From Kryptolebias marmoratus (taxonomy: Eukaryota > Chordata > Actinopteri > Cyprinodontiformes > Rivulidae): a stretch of DNA of 64,000 bases. Below, piece by piece: positions 10,741 through 22,480 of this stretch; position 1 is the first letter of the stretch; every line of letters begins with the position of its first letter. Below the pieces are notes generated by a model. The model ran no database searches. It was not told the origin of the DNA and saw only the letters and a list, made by a program, of their open reading frames with translations. The position numbers were made by a program, and so were the translations under genes. Location of the stretch: contig NC_051438.1 of the NCBI RefSeq assembly GCF_001649575.2, positions 10,671,679 to 10,735,678 of the forward strand. Reading direction: 5' to 3'.

Positions 10741-13067
10741 AGCATGCAGGCTCATCAGAGAGGGAAAAGAAATGACAGACAGCGCGGATGAGGCAGCTTG
10801 ACAGAAAATACTCATGTGTGTGAAAGAGAGAGCAGTCCTCAGCGGGATATGTGGAGGAACTTGTCACCACCAGTCAGACACAGGATTTAGGTCTAAAATT
10901 ACAAGGGAACAGGGTTTTATAAACTGAAGGCACAGTGGCAGTTGAAGCAATAAATCTGCTCTTTACCACGACTTTTCACATTTATTGAGGAATCTTTATT
11001 CTGAACTGAATGAAAAGTACTTTTCCAAAGAGGTCCATAAATGTGAACATTTGGTCGTAGTTGTTAGTCATTTTAGATGTTCAAGCGTGGCTTATTATAG
11101 ACAACACTGTGATGCATTTACACTTTGCAAAATGTGATATTTACATGTTGGGTTTGCAATTGAAGAAAATGGCAAAGAAAAGAAGCATAAAATAGATGAA
11201 CATGAGTGTGTTGTGAAATGGAGTTTGAGGATGTTTGAGGGATACAACTGCAGGACACAGAAACAGCAAACAGGCAGGTAGATGGATCCAGGAGTTTCAT
11301 TAATGCTTTTTATATCTCCAAAGGCCTAATCTGCTTCCTTATTTGCAACAATGTTCTGAATGTTCTTACTGGTAACAGTGCACAAGCTCACGAGACAGAT
11401 ACCACAAATAACTGAATTAGCCAGTTTGGATTTGACAGATATTAACATATTCATGCACCTCTCATTGGCAAGTTTTCCAATTTAACCTCTTCAGTTTGCA
11501 AAGTTCAGTTTCCTTCTCACTTACTGTAATACAATAAATAACTAAATGCATGTTTGGGCTTTTAAAGCTCTTTTGACATTTGATTGGTTCCTGTTTGTAC
11601 CATAAACATAAATTGGAAAACACAAATAAAGAAAATTGACATTTTAGCCATTCTTCTCCTATTCTCCATTTTCATTTGTGTTTTAAAATGCACAAGACAT
11701 TAAAGAATATAATTTAAATTAAACTACTATACTGCGAGTTACAGTAAGAATAGTCTATAATATACTTAACATCTAGATGAGTAATTATACTTAATGTCAA
11801 GCTCATCCCTTGTGTATTGTATGAGAGACTATTCCGAAGGCTACAACACTACAACGTTCTCTTACAACAATAAGACTAAAGCCATCCTTAGCCGCAGCTG
11901 CTCCTAATGTGCTTAACAGCTGGCACTAAGGGTGTGCCATGTGTGATGATATTACTTACCGCAAACACTTTTGGATATTACATATTTCAATTATTCATAA
12001 AGCGCGGGCTGAATTTACATAGCTTATTTCTTTTTTTTTCTGAATTGAATGAAATACAGTTGTTTATTGGTTCTTTTGTGACAGTGTGTTTTTGTTGTTG
12101 TGGTTTGTGGTGGAAAAGAAGAAGATTATACAGCCTGGTGAGGTACTTGTGAACATAATGCTTGTTGCCTTCTCCTAACGATAACCTGCTTACTATATTT
12201 ATAGTTGGCTAAATGTTTGTCTTGAATGATTCCAGCTTACCTTGGTGACAAAATCAGTTTGTGTTTGAAGTTTTTTATAAAAATTCCAACAGCATCAAGA
12301 AAGAAAGAAATCCACAGTAACCCGTGTAAGCAGACAAGAAATGTCAGAAAAGAAAACTTTCCCATTTCCTTCTCTGGAGCTTCTTATTAATACTTGTGCT
12401 ACTTGAAATAATAGTGATTCTGAGCGTGACATTATGTCTCCATTTGAGCATCGTATGAGAGGTCTAAAGTGGGACCCAGGTGCTTCTATTTTACTCCAAA
12501 TGCAACATACTTAAACCTGCTGCAGTTGGTGCTATTCTTTCATATTTCTATGTAAAAACAGGAGTTAGGCAGAAAATTACAAAGTAAATTGCCCGTCATA
12601 GTTTGCGGCGTGCTTTCGGCGTGGAAGGCTGACGGTGACATAATTTGTCTAAACTTCTTCTAATGTTCAATGTTTTAATGCCACCAGCTAGCAAAGATAA
12701 ATGCTGCTTCAAAAGCTATAAGGTGTTTCTAAATCCCAAGGTCTCTCCCCATTTTATATTGTTAATGTATATTTTATTTTTAGAACAAGCAACCTCCACA
12801 CAGAAAGACGCCTGCTGAACCTGCAAACTTCTTGCTGTGTGTGTGTGTCTAACCACTGTTCTGCCGTGCCATCCAAGACCATGTAGCTGATTAAATAATT
12901 ATTTATCTAGAATATAAGACATAATTAATATATTGGATTTCAGACACAATTTGGGAGGACATTTTGGTGATTTTTTTTTATTGCTATTTTATTAGAAAGC
13001 TGCACACAAACATGTTTCCTAGTAGCAGGAACACAACTCAGAGATAGAGATGGTCCTTACAGAAAAA
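10741..13067. other. AT-rich single-copy DNA, no gene seen
   Basis: No transposon terminus or coding exon is recognised. A short GT run is present at about 12,836-12,848 and a poly(T) run near 12,972. The 81-codon plus-strand frame at 11,907-12,152 is F/L/C-rich and is not considered real. Confidence 0.5.
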
Positions 13068-13250
13068 TCACATGAACTTCACATATGGAAATCCATGTTT
13101 TTGCATGTGGAAATGATTAAAATACTAGACTTTTGTGAAACACGTGTTTCTTGTGTAATTTTGGAACATTTTCAGGTTGTTCATGTGATCCAATGTGCTC
13201 ACATGTTTTGTCACATGTGAAACACTTGTTAAAATCATTTAGTTTTTCCT
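13068..13250. repeat. CACATG/CACGTG-rich inverted-repeat block
   Basis: TCACATGAAC at 13,068-13,077 is inverted exactly as GTTCATGTGA at 13,179-13,188. Between them lies the perfect 14-bp palindrome GAAACACGTGTTTC (13,137-13,150). Further CACATG or CATGTG units follow at about 13,200-13,220. The block could be a decayed palindromic repeat or a cluster of E-box-type sites. Sequence alone does not decide. Confidence 0.5.
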
Positions 13251-13696
13251 TAAGGGACATTATTTAATCAATAATGTCAAAAAGTCCGATCACCCGTGGT
13301 TGATCAATTCTGTGTTTGTGAATTTAAAATAATAAAAAATGGCTATATTCATTTATGAAAAGAAGCAGTGAAATGCTGTGAGCATAAAATAAGCCCCAAG
13401 CCAGTCTCAATAATTTAATATTAACAGGAATAAAACCCTCATTATGGCAAAAAACTGTTTTCAGGCATTGAGCTCACATTAATATTGTGGGTCTGTCATT
13501 TACGTCTGGATTCATGAGAAGTGCAGAGGTCGATGAGTTTATTGTCCAGTGGTCAATAAATGTGGGTCAGTTCAGTTAATGTGTCAATGCAGCGACAGAC
13601 CGGGTAGGAGCTGCCAGAATGTTATCATTCAAGTTGGAAAGACATGGTCCACATTAGAAATTCATTTGCCATTTGATGGGATTATTTTACTTGCAG
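13251..13696. other. Single-copy sequence
   Basis: AT-rich up to about 13,500, then more balanced. No gene or repeat family was recognised. Confidence 0.45.
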
Positions 13697-14004
13697 CAGT
13701 GGTGGGACCAAGTCATTGTTTTGCAAGTCACAAGTAAGCCTCAAGTTAATGTCCCAAGTCAAAATGTGCAAATCATGTTAAAAGTCCTTCACTTTAACTT
13801 CTAAGTCCTACACAAGTAATTTAACCAAATCTATTATTTAAATACAGTGTAATAATAAATACTTTCTCGAAAATTTAAATCCTTCCTGAACGCTGTATTT
13901 AACTGACAGAACAAGCAGCAAGTATGACTGAACTGGATCAGAAAAAGGGTATTGATGTTGCATGTCAAGGTAAATACTTGTATTAACCCATAATACACAC
14001 ACAA

Positions 14005-14046
<42 letters not shown>

Positions 14047-14763
14047 TTCTGCCCTTTTCTTTCTGAACCTACCCTATCCTATCATACCCTAATAAAGCAA
14101 TGTCTCTCAAATAGAAACAAATAGAAAACATTTTCTGTAAGAGTATTGTATGTAGTATCACATTCTATGTAGTTACATGTTTTATGTATAAATTAAATTA
14201 AAACAAAATATGCAAGCAGGTTTGTCTCTATTATAGACGTCCACATGACTGAAAAAAAGCCAAGAAGTTTCAGTCATTTCAGATTTTACAGAAATTTCAA
14301 AAACACATAAATACGATTAAACTTTTTTTTTATGTTTTTGAATAAAAAAAGGAACTGTGTAAATGCACTACTTGTCTTCTTGTGCCATTCCTGCAACATG
14401 TTGTTGTTTTTTCAGTAACAACACCTATTGTTTAAAAGAAGAGCAGAAGTTCAGCAACAACAGCAACTCCGCTCTCTCGACTTCACAATTCAGTCACGTT
14501 ATGAGTCACATGCCTGTATAATCAGATGTTTAGTGTAAACAAGCTGGAAATTAATACAGTTAACATTAGCTGATTTAAGAAAAAGTATTAGTGACATGCT
14601 TTTTTTGATGTAAGACATCAAGTAATTTCAAGCCGAAAAGCTCAAGTCAAAGTGAAGTCATGAGTGATTGGTGTCAAAAGTCCAGGATGAGTTTCCGGGC
14701 TTTTGTGATTTCATCAAGTCAAGCCTTAAGTCATCCAAATTGTGACTCAAGTCCACACATCTG
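13697..14763. mobile_element. 1.07-kb non-autonomous hAT-like element
   Basis: The left end begins CAGTGGTGGGACCAAGTCA. The right end, read inverted, begins CAGATGTGTGGACTTGAGTC. Both ends then run into AAGTC-rich subterminal sequence (CAAGTCACAAGTAAG, CAAGTCAAAG and similar). This signature is familiar from a widespread teleost DNA repeat. The flanks acttgcag (13,689-13,696) and aattacag (14,764-14,771) match at 6 of 8 positions, consistent with an aged hAT 8-bp duplication. The interior carries a microsatellite and AT-rich filler with no transposase frame. Confidence 0.65.
13994..14046. repeat. (AC)n(AT)n compound microsatellite
   Basis: About 30 bp of AC followed by about 18 bp of AT. It lies inside the hAT-like element, and the AT-poor strand accounts for cysteine/valine-rich spurious frames. 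Confidence 0.9.
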
Positions 14764-15552
14764 AATTACAGTATGAATATACAGTATATGCGGTACGTAA
14801 TAATAATTTTCAAGCAGATGCCTTTTATACTTACAACTTTTGCTAAAACAGTATCTTCAGTAAAATTTGATATCCAGTACATCTGCTTCATGTTTTTTTT
14901 TTTTTTTGCTGGTTACAATTGTTTGCCAGTATTTGTTATCACCACTTGCTGTGTGGCAGATAGTGTGTTTTCTAAAATCAGTTGGACGACTGTAAACATA
15001 AAGAGCTAAACTTCGTTTTTTTTCACTTTGCACCCACTGTGGCAGAACAACTGTTGTTGTGATACACTTGTTGCCTGTGCCTCCTTTGCTATTTCTTAAA
15101 TTGTTCACCCTCCTTTCACTCCTCCTCTTCTATTCTATTGTTTAATTAATTGAAGCAGGCTCATTTTTCATCCTTCTATCCTTTTATTTTCTCTTTGTTG
15201 TACTGTGGCTCGAACAAACAGTGATTGATTTAAAAGCTGGCTGTATAGCTCCTGCCAGTACATTTTCTGAGAAAGAGTTTTATACCAACTACTGATGTGC
15301 TCTAGAAATACTGTCAAAAATACCCACATAATACTGGCTCTTCACACACTGAAGAACATTATCTTCCATTGCACAGTACAAGACTGCATGACAAACTTAC
15401 CTTTTCTACTTACAAAAATTAAAAAAGGAAAGTCATGTATCAATGAAAAGCTACTCACAGAGGAAAAAAAAAACAACAACAAAAGAAAATGCATTTTTTT
15501 TAAATGATTGCCCATGACATAATGTCTTATAGACCTAAACCAGGAAACTTTT
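14764..15552. other. AT-rich single-copy sequence
   Basis: Contains a T-run at about 14,894-14,907. No coding, RNA or transposon signal was recognised. Confidence 0.5.
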
Positions 15553-15665
15553 GTCCATTTTCTTTACCCACTTGGTTTTGTAACAGGGCTGGGGAGCTGG
15601 TGCCTACCTCCAGTTGATATTGTCACACTAGACAGGTCACCAGCAGGAGCACCACCAAGGAGGGC
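15553..15665. mobile_element. Short relic of a teleost RTE-type LINE end (probable)
   Basis: The order CCATTTTCTTTACCCACTTG, GGGGAGCTGGTGCCTACCTC, then GACAGGTCACCAG, matches a consensus that is very common in fish genomes. I associate that consensus with RTE-clade (Rex3/Expander-like) 3' ends. Only about 110 bp are left and the interior is mutated. The repeat nature is likely; the family name is an inference from memory of the consensus. Confidence 0.45.
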
Positions 15666-16114
15666 AGGATATTCAACTTCTCTTGGATAGTCTCAAATGC
15701 ATAATCTGTTAGCAAAATCTATCATGAACAACTGGATGTATTTTAATGACACTCTCAGAAAGTACTTACTCAATGTACATTTATAATTGATAAATATTTG
15801 GCATCAACCCAATTCAAGACGGCTGTCACAGCTAATCAGTCTTAACATACATCAATGTCTATACACTCAGTCAATTTTACAGATAATGATTTGAAATTTG
15901 GTATGGTAAAAGCTGAGATTTCTCCCTATCACATTCTCCAAGCACTAACAGATCACTTGGTGACAGGCAATATGCATTCCTTCATGGTATGCTACTTTAA
16001 TTTAAGAATATTAATTTTGCTGCTGTAGGGCAAAAACATCTCATTTGTATTTTTTTAAATAATTGTCATGGTTTTGCATGAATCAAGTTTACTGGTGATC
16101 CTTCGGATGGGTCT
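15666..16114. other. Single-copy sequence
   Basis: AT-rich, with no gene or recognisable repeat. Confidence 0.5.
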
Positions 16115-16277
16115 GGCATTAGTGTCCAATCCTGGTCCTTGGTCCACTATCCTGCATGTTTGTGTTGTTTCCCTGCTCCAACATGCCTGATTCAATGGTT
16201 CACTTACCCCTTCAGCGTGTTTTCAAGCTCTGCAGAAGCCTGGTAATCATCCATTCATTCAAATCAGGTGTGTTGAA
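16115..16277. mobile_element. Decayed copy of the palindromic hAT-like MITE
   Basis: Shares with 1267-1479 the ordered blocks GTCCAATCCTGGTCCT, ATCCTGCATGTTT, TCCCTGCTCCAACA, CTCTGCAGAAGCCT and AATCAGGTGTGTTG. The right arm stops at about 16,277, so the second terminus and the target duplication are missing. It is more diverged and less palindromic than the 1.3-kb copy. Confidence 0.65.
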
Positions 16278-16329
16278 GATTGCAGAAGAACTGCTGCTCT
16301 ATGGAGAAGGTTAACAGCACAAAATGTTA

Positions 16330-16503
16330 GGAGTCTACATCACCAAGGATCTCTTCTGGAGCCTTACACCTAGCTAAGACTGGCTAAGGCAAATGATGAA
16401 CTTTCGCAGAACACTGAAGTGTGTGAGAGCCCCCTCCATTCTCATCACTTTTTACTGAAGTACTGTTGAGAGCATCCTGACCAGGTGCATCACTTCCTGG
16501 TTC
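16330..16503 (+). pseudogene. Decayed LINE reverse-transcriptase fragment
   Basis: One frame reads GVYITKDLFWSLTPS, stop, DWLRQMMNFRRTL..., FY, stop, STVESILTRCITSWF. The closing 'FY-STVESILT-CIT-W(F/Y)' is the characteristic block after the palm domain in Rex1/L2-group LINEs. Two in-frame stops in 58 codons show it is dead. It follows the MITE relic with about 50 bp between and has no visible 3' UTR, so the insertion was truncated on both sides. It may belong to the same broad LINE group as the relic at 4.2-4.7 kb. Confidence 0.7.
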
Positions 16504-16510
16504 CTCAGGC

Positions 16511-19096
16511 AATGAGGCCGCTGAATCTTCAGTTACACTCTGAATACACCACTGTAATGAAGAAGTACTTTTGGTTCATTACCTGTTTATTTATCTCTGT
16601 GCCCATTTTAGGATTATATGATCTATAACTTGTTAAAATTCTAATTTGATGATGAAAAAATGAATACATGAGTCACAATGTATGCCAAAAATTGTTAATC
16701 TGTGAAGACAATGTCTGTCCAAGACAACATTGCTTTGACTTACCCCCCTTTGAGATCATTTAGAAATATAAACATCGTTGCTAGTTTTAGACAGAAATCC
16801 AGATGCAAGACTGTCCGAACCACACAAAAATGTTTTATTATTGTTAAAATAAATTTTAAAATTATCAATTATGGAATCATTTATTGAATAATACAGTCAA
16901 ATGCTCATTAAAAATATTAGAAAAACATATTACTTATAACATAACTATAAGTTTTCCTTTTTTTAGCATCACAAACATTTAAATTGATGATAAATGCCAC
17001 AACAAATATCTTCTCAAATAAATAGCAGTGAAAAATGATGAGCAAATACAATAAATTAATAGTGCAATATACTGTAACTATATTGTGAATTGGTAAAATA
17101 AAATGTAAAAAAAAAATATTTACAAACCTACCCCAGAGATATAAGATGAATCTCTGTGAGCAAAATTAATTGATTGGCAAAGTCCATGACTAAAAATAAT
17201 ACATAAAACCTCAGTCATTCCCTTCACTTACTCACACAGACACACACTCACTGACATGTGCACATGGAAGTACACACGCCTCCCATACCATCACAGTCGA
17301 GTGGTTTTTCAGAGCGACAGCAGCAGCAGCCATGTGGAGCTTTCTGCTGTTCTCTGTGCACTCACCTTTCACCTCCTGCCATTTTAGCCTCAGTGATTCC
17401 ATTAGTCCACCTGAATACAGATGGCGATTTCAAATCCTTTTTTTTTCCTCACCTGCCTCGTGTAGACAGTAAAGCATCAAACACAGCAGACAAAGTATAA
17501 CAGCTACGAAGGGGAAAACACAACAATGGTAAGAAGCTGACACAAGACATTATGACAGCTAGAGAGACAGCATGCTGGTGTTTGCTGCATCTTGACAAAA
17601 TTTGTTTTCCGCCTGTTTCACCTTATGTCCCTGTGTTTTTATTTTTTCCTTTGTTCACCTCACAAGCTCTTTTCTCATTTGTGCCCTTTTTCTCCCCATT
17701 TCATCTGTACATTTGACTTGTGTTTTCTCTAAAATGCGCACCCCCCTTCAGGAACACAGTGGTATAACTGGGATGTTGCTATATTTATACTTAATACTCT
17801 TGTTGAAATCACCGACAGTTAGCATCCACCACTGATAAAAATGTGTTCTATGCTTCACATACAAAGCTTAGATGCATAAAAAAGTGAAAATGAAAACAAT
17901 GCACAAACCAAACACCATGTCTTTCCAGTTTTCTAACTCAGTGGGATCAATACCATCAGTGGCCCCTTGGCACTGATGCTCATGGACCCAATATTAATTA
18001 CATGCACACACCATGGCAACACGTGAAACTCAATAGCTGAGAGTCAACATCTTATATATCAAAGACCAAATTACAGGTTCATTTGATCAGGTAGAATCCA
18101 CTTTAACAGATCAAGTAGCCCAATGATATTTTATCACAAAACACTTACAGGAAGAGTCACTGAAATCATTCTCAGGCAAAGTTTGACTTCTGACTCTGGT
18201 ATTTATGCTCATCATCTCAGCAGAGAGTGTACCACTTACTAAGGTTGCCAATACGTAAATTGAAGCAGTGTAGTATAATTTGCCTGTTATTCTTCTGTTT
18301 CGGTTATAACTTTCAAGTCATATCTTCTTTTATTTGTTTAGAAGAACTAATACCAAAAATAAATCAAATTCTTATGTTCGACAATAGTGCGCTGTGACTT
18401 TTGGTAGTAGTACATCATAAGGCACAAACAAAATTTGCAAAACGTCCACATAGGCAGCAAAGAGATTTTTGTGTAACAAGTGAGAAAGTCCAGCCATGTT
18501 TAGAGATTTATAGCTTAGGCATACTTCACTGTACAAACGGCATGGAAAGTTGAGCTTTATATGACTGAACTGGAATTTTGATGGGTTTTTTTGTTTTTTT
18601 TTACAAAGTCACAGTTTACGTTATGTGATTTTTGAAGATTTCAAAACTGGGTCTTTTAAACTTGCCACATCTTCTACATACAACACTGTAAACACATAAA
18701 GGTTTACATTAGTAATCACAAGACATTTCTATGGCTTACAGTCTAGGACCTTTTTCAATACAACTTTTAGTTTTTGTATAGTTCTTTGAATCTTAATTTC
18801 TTCTCTGCTTTTCTGTGTGCTTATCTCATGAAGAGTGCTGTCAGGGAGTGAGACACACAGGTGTGAGGTTATCATGGTGACCCTACTGAGCCATAACCAG
18901 GATTCTTACCATTTCTTTTGATCTTGATTCTCTTTACGCTTCTTATACAGTTTATACATCAAAATGTAGGTGTTTTGTCAGCTTAGATTATTATAAATGT
19001 AAGTCTCCATTTAATATTAGGTTTTGAATGTAGGAATTTCATGCAGTAACTGGTACTTAAATAATAGTGAGACTGAACAGGGGATTTTAACATTGT
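16511..19096. other. AT-rich single-copy DNA, no gene seen
   Basis: 2.6 kb without recognisable repeats. A slightly more balanced part is at about 17,215-17,500. Short open frames at 16,702, 17,258 and 17,602 show no family resemblance and no convincing exon borders. Confidence 0.5.
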
Positions 19097-19722
19097 TGAC
19101 TACAGTTTGCCAAACGACATGTGGAAGACTCCATGCTCAAGTGCTTCTCTGCATCCAGCCCTAGTCAAGACAAAATGAGTTTTCTTCAACAGTGGGTTTG
19201 TCCCATAAAGCTCAGATTGGTGAAAAACCTGGCCAGCAGTTGTTGTAGATCAGTCTCTCCTGTCTCACCTGCTGGAGCTTGGAATTCCTTCAGAGTGCTC
19301 ATAGGTGTCATGGTGGCCTCTCTAACTATTCTCCTTCTTCATGCACACTCAGTTTGTGAGGATGGCCTGCTCTTGGTACATTTACACGTCCCATATTCCT
19401 TCCATTTCTTAAAGATGGATTTAACAAAACTACTGGGAATGTTTAGGGCTGTGGAAATCCAATAATAATATTTTCTCTGAGTTGAATTTAGACAGTCACT
19501 CTGGAAGGGGTAATATTTATGTAGTCACTCATTTTACATTACATATTTTTATTTAATAGGAATTATTCTGTAGAAATTTGATTTTAATATAACATTAAAG
19601 AAGATTTATTTATTTATTTTTTGTCAAAAAGACCACTTTATATTGATTGTGATTAATTTATGATAGCAATAAAATCGTAACACATCAAAGGGGATAAATA
19701 CTTTTTTATAAGCGCTCTGTAT
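19097..19722 (-). mobile_element. Rearranged Tc1-family transposon relic
   Basis: On the minus strand the body carries the transposase helix-turn-helix linker (SFVKSIFKKWKEYGT, minus strand near 19,390-19,440), followed by decayed downstream sequence. The minus-strand start is the terminal repeat TACAGAGCGCTTATAAAAAA at about 19,703-19,722. The extreme left part is on the plus strand instead. It reads FAKRHVEDS and then CFSASSP, the equivalents of the 'FARRHVGDS' and 'CFSAAGPG' blocks of Tc1 transposase with the region between deleted. The element is therefore an internally deleted, inverted composite. The 114-codon plus-strand frame across it is an accident of this join. Confidence 0.7.
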
Positions 19723-21047
19723 TCTTAAACCAGCCTGGAAAAAAACATTATTCTTTTGTGCAAAGGGCCCATAACAATGTGCCTAGATTGCTCTAACGAT
19801 AAATCCATGTCAGTCTCAGCCTAAGTAAACACAGGTATGTTTTACCCAGCCAAATCACTCTTTATATTGTTTATACCTTTATTTAGTTAGAATAATGGAA
19901 CCCTTATTACTTTATATATAGGTTCAGCTTGATTAGATTTTTTTTCACTGGAGTATCAAACTTAATCCATTTGATGTCCGTTAAACACAAATGGAGACTG
20001 CCGATGATAGTTCAGAAAATTCACAACCACATTTTCATCAGATTTGTTCCAATTAAATATAAACCTAAATGTGACAAAGATCTGATTTTTTTACCCCTTT
20101 TTTATAATGGCCTGGTAGAAAATAATGCTGTAAGCCAACAGAAAGGAAGATGATTCCTTTAGATGGTTTTCCGTAGCTTTCTCAATTTTATTATCGACAA
20201 CTGGGACCATCTTCATTCAACAGCATTCATCTAATTTCTCTCCCACTGTGTGCCCAACTTCTGCTTTAATAGGTTATTGATGCAGTATGGTGATTCTTAC
20301 TTATATTTACCCATTGCTACCTTTTTTCTATTCCTTTTCATTTGCAAGCTGATCTTTAGAGTTTTTCATTTTGAAACAGTTTCTGCTTAAGAAAAAAAAA
20401 CTATTATTTGATTTAGTTATGCAATTTCACAATATGTTCAGTATATCTTTTAGGTGACACAAGGACTCATAAGATAATTTAAGAAAATCAACACGATTAA
20501 TCAAATTAGCAGCTTTGCTTCTGACATTTACTAAACACTACAGAACAGTTGCATTTTTAATTAAAAACCAATGACAAATTTAAACTTTGAAGTGCAAAAA
20601 CAACTTTTAATATACATACTTGTGTTTTAAAAGCTGCGTAATTGTGTACAGTGTAAAATCATAGTAAAAGCTTTCATCCACTGACTCCCTCTTTTTGCTT
20701 TTCATCTCTCACTCTTTCTTTCTGTTTCCCTGAAATAAATGATTGGTATTCCTCCGTACATCCACACCAACAGCAAACATCACTCTCATCAAAGACTTTC
20801 GTCTTTGATCAGGTCTTCAAAGAAATGTGCCATCAAAGTCTTTCAGGTTAGGTATGAGCTGAGAAAGAAGAGAGGGTTGGAGAGATTGCTGCTAACACCT
20901 CTGGGTTACGACACCAATGAAAGCAGTAACAGGTCACCAATTACTAATTACTACTTGGGCACAAATATCTGCTAAGTAACCACTGGAAAAGTCAATATTA
21001 AGCTGTGGTTTAAGACTAAGGGATAAAGCGACAGGCACTGAAGAACT
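19723..21047. other. AT-rich single-copy DNA
   Basis: No gene or recognised repeat. Near 20,787-20,815 there is a small inverted motif (ATCAAAGAC / GTCTTTGAT). Confidence 0.5.
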
Positions 21048-21716
21048 AGTCCAATATTATCATTACCAGTTGAGGTGCTTTTGGACCAAATTGTCCAAAG
21101 GACTCTCTAAAGGTGATAAGGACTCTGAGTCTCACTGTGAAGTAGTTATAAGGACCTATGTGTTTGCTTTCGCACTGCCAAGGGAACAGTGATTGTGAAC
21201 CACTCGAGTGATGGTCAGCGTAGCCAAATCACTTATTTCTCAACAACAACAATGGAGGATGTCACAGTTTGTGTTGTGGTTTTTTGGTTTAAATTTTAAA
21301 TTGTGGTTTGACTGAACACTACAAACATTCAGAAGATGTGACTATTGGAGCCAAGACTCATACAGATCAGCCTGCTTAGTGCTGCACACATTCAAAGAAA
21401 AGCACACCATAGCAGACAGCGTTGACAGGTAAGTAGCTTCTACTTTAGAAATGTGAATGCTGTTTTATTAGTATGTGTGGTGGAAAAGCGTTCATTTTGC
21501 TTGGACAATCAATGTTTAGGTATAGAGCAGCTGCACCCCCTTATGTCACTCGAGTCCCTATGTAGCTGAGAAAGTGTTGACTCTGAAACAGCTTCTTAAA
21601 AAGCAGTGAAAAACGTAGTTTTAAGGACTAGAAATGGCTGTCGAAAACAAAACAAAAAAGGCATAGCTAGGCATTGCAAGGCAAAACTACCTTAATGCTT
21701 ATAAAGATTGTGAAGT
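21048..21716 (+). repeat. Repeat family R1, copy 2
   Basis: About 670 bp aligning with copies at 1,782-2,400 (minus) and 47,678-48,290 (plus). Characteristic blocks are GAGGTGCTTTTGGACCA, CGAGTGATGGTCAG, CAACAACAACAATGGAGGA, GGAGCCAAGACTCATAC, AGTCCCTATG and TTAAGGACTAGAAATGGCT. A frame ending near 21,431 reads LVLHTFKEKHTIADSVDR just before an AGGTAAGTAG junction that fits a splice-donor consensus. Stops lie upstream of it, so it is not a functional exon. Superfamily unknown. Confidence 0.6.
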
Positions 21717-21779
21717 AGTCTCCTGTTGTACAAAAGTACTTTTATGAGAGCAAACCGATGATAAGATGAAAAAAGACAG

Positions 21780-22480
21780 CTGTTTTCTTGTACGGGGCTG
21801 CATTTAATCCTCAGTCTTTAACATAAACCGAGGCAGATATCATCTGTATTACATGTCACAACATAGATGCCAGATATTAAACTCTGCCTTGTCTATGTGA
21901 AAAAAAAAAGCAGAAGAGGATTCAGCTTGAGAATAAAAGACGCCAGAGAAGAGAAATGATTCCCTTAGATAAATGCTTGTATCACTAAGTGACGCCCTCC
22001 CCGATTTTGCTCACTTTAAAAGAGACAAATTTTCATGTAATGTATCCATAGCAGCACACTGCATTATTCCTGTTCCCCGGTGCTGAAATATGAGTGCTAT
22101 GTCACCTAAGGCTGCCAAGCTAACCGTTTGCCTAATATAGGAAAGAGCGACGCAGCAAAAGGGAGAGAAAAGGGAGCACTAAATGGCCTGATGGAACGGG
22201 AGCAAAAGAGCGATAGAGGCTCCCGCAGAATAGTGCCATCTGCATGTGAATGAGCCTCACCCGGGGAGATCTCTTTTGGAGAAATTAATGATCTCAGGAA
22301 AGCAGACTGTGTGCTCCGTGGAGGAAGGAGTCTCTTGTCAACTGGGCTTCTTTTTCCTTTGCTCTTTGTACTCCGCCAGATATTAAACGTCCACGGGCCT
22401 CCTCTGGCGATCCTGCGCATGTCTGCTTGTTTAAATATCATTATTTCAGGGGGACTGGGAAGCATTTGGTGAAAGGTTCA
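21780..22480. promoter_or_regulatory. Candidate conserved regulatory block
   Basis: Balanced composition after an A-run at 21,900-21,910, several CpGs, and no simple repeats. Distinctive motifs include TGCGCATG (around 22,414-22,421), TTAAATATCATTATTTC, and GGAGATCTCTTTTGG. The minus-strand 119-codon frame over 22,106-22,465 has no recognisable domain and I read it as incidental. The enhancer or conserved-element call rests on texture only. Confidence 0.33.

Noticed and set aside
19121..19465. 114-codon plus-strand frame
   Set aside because: It is an artefact of a rearranged Tc1 relic. Most of the informative transposase sequence is on the opposite strand.
22106..22465. 119-codon minus-strand frame in a GC-richer block
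   Set aside because: No domain and no exon borders. The block's balanced composition lowers stop frequency on both strands.
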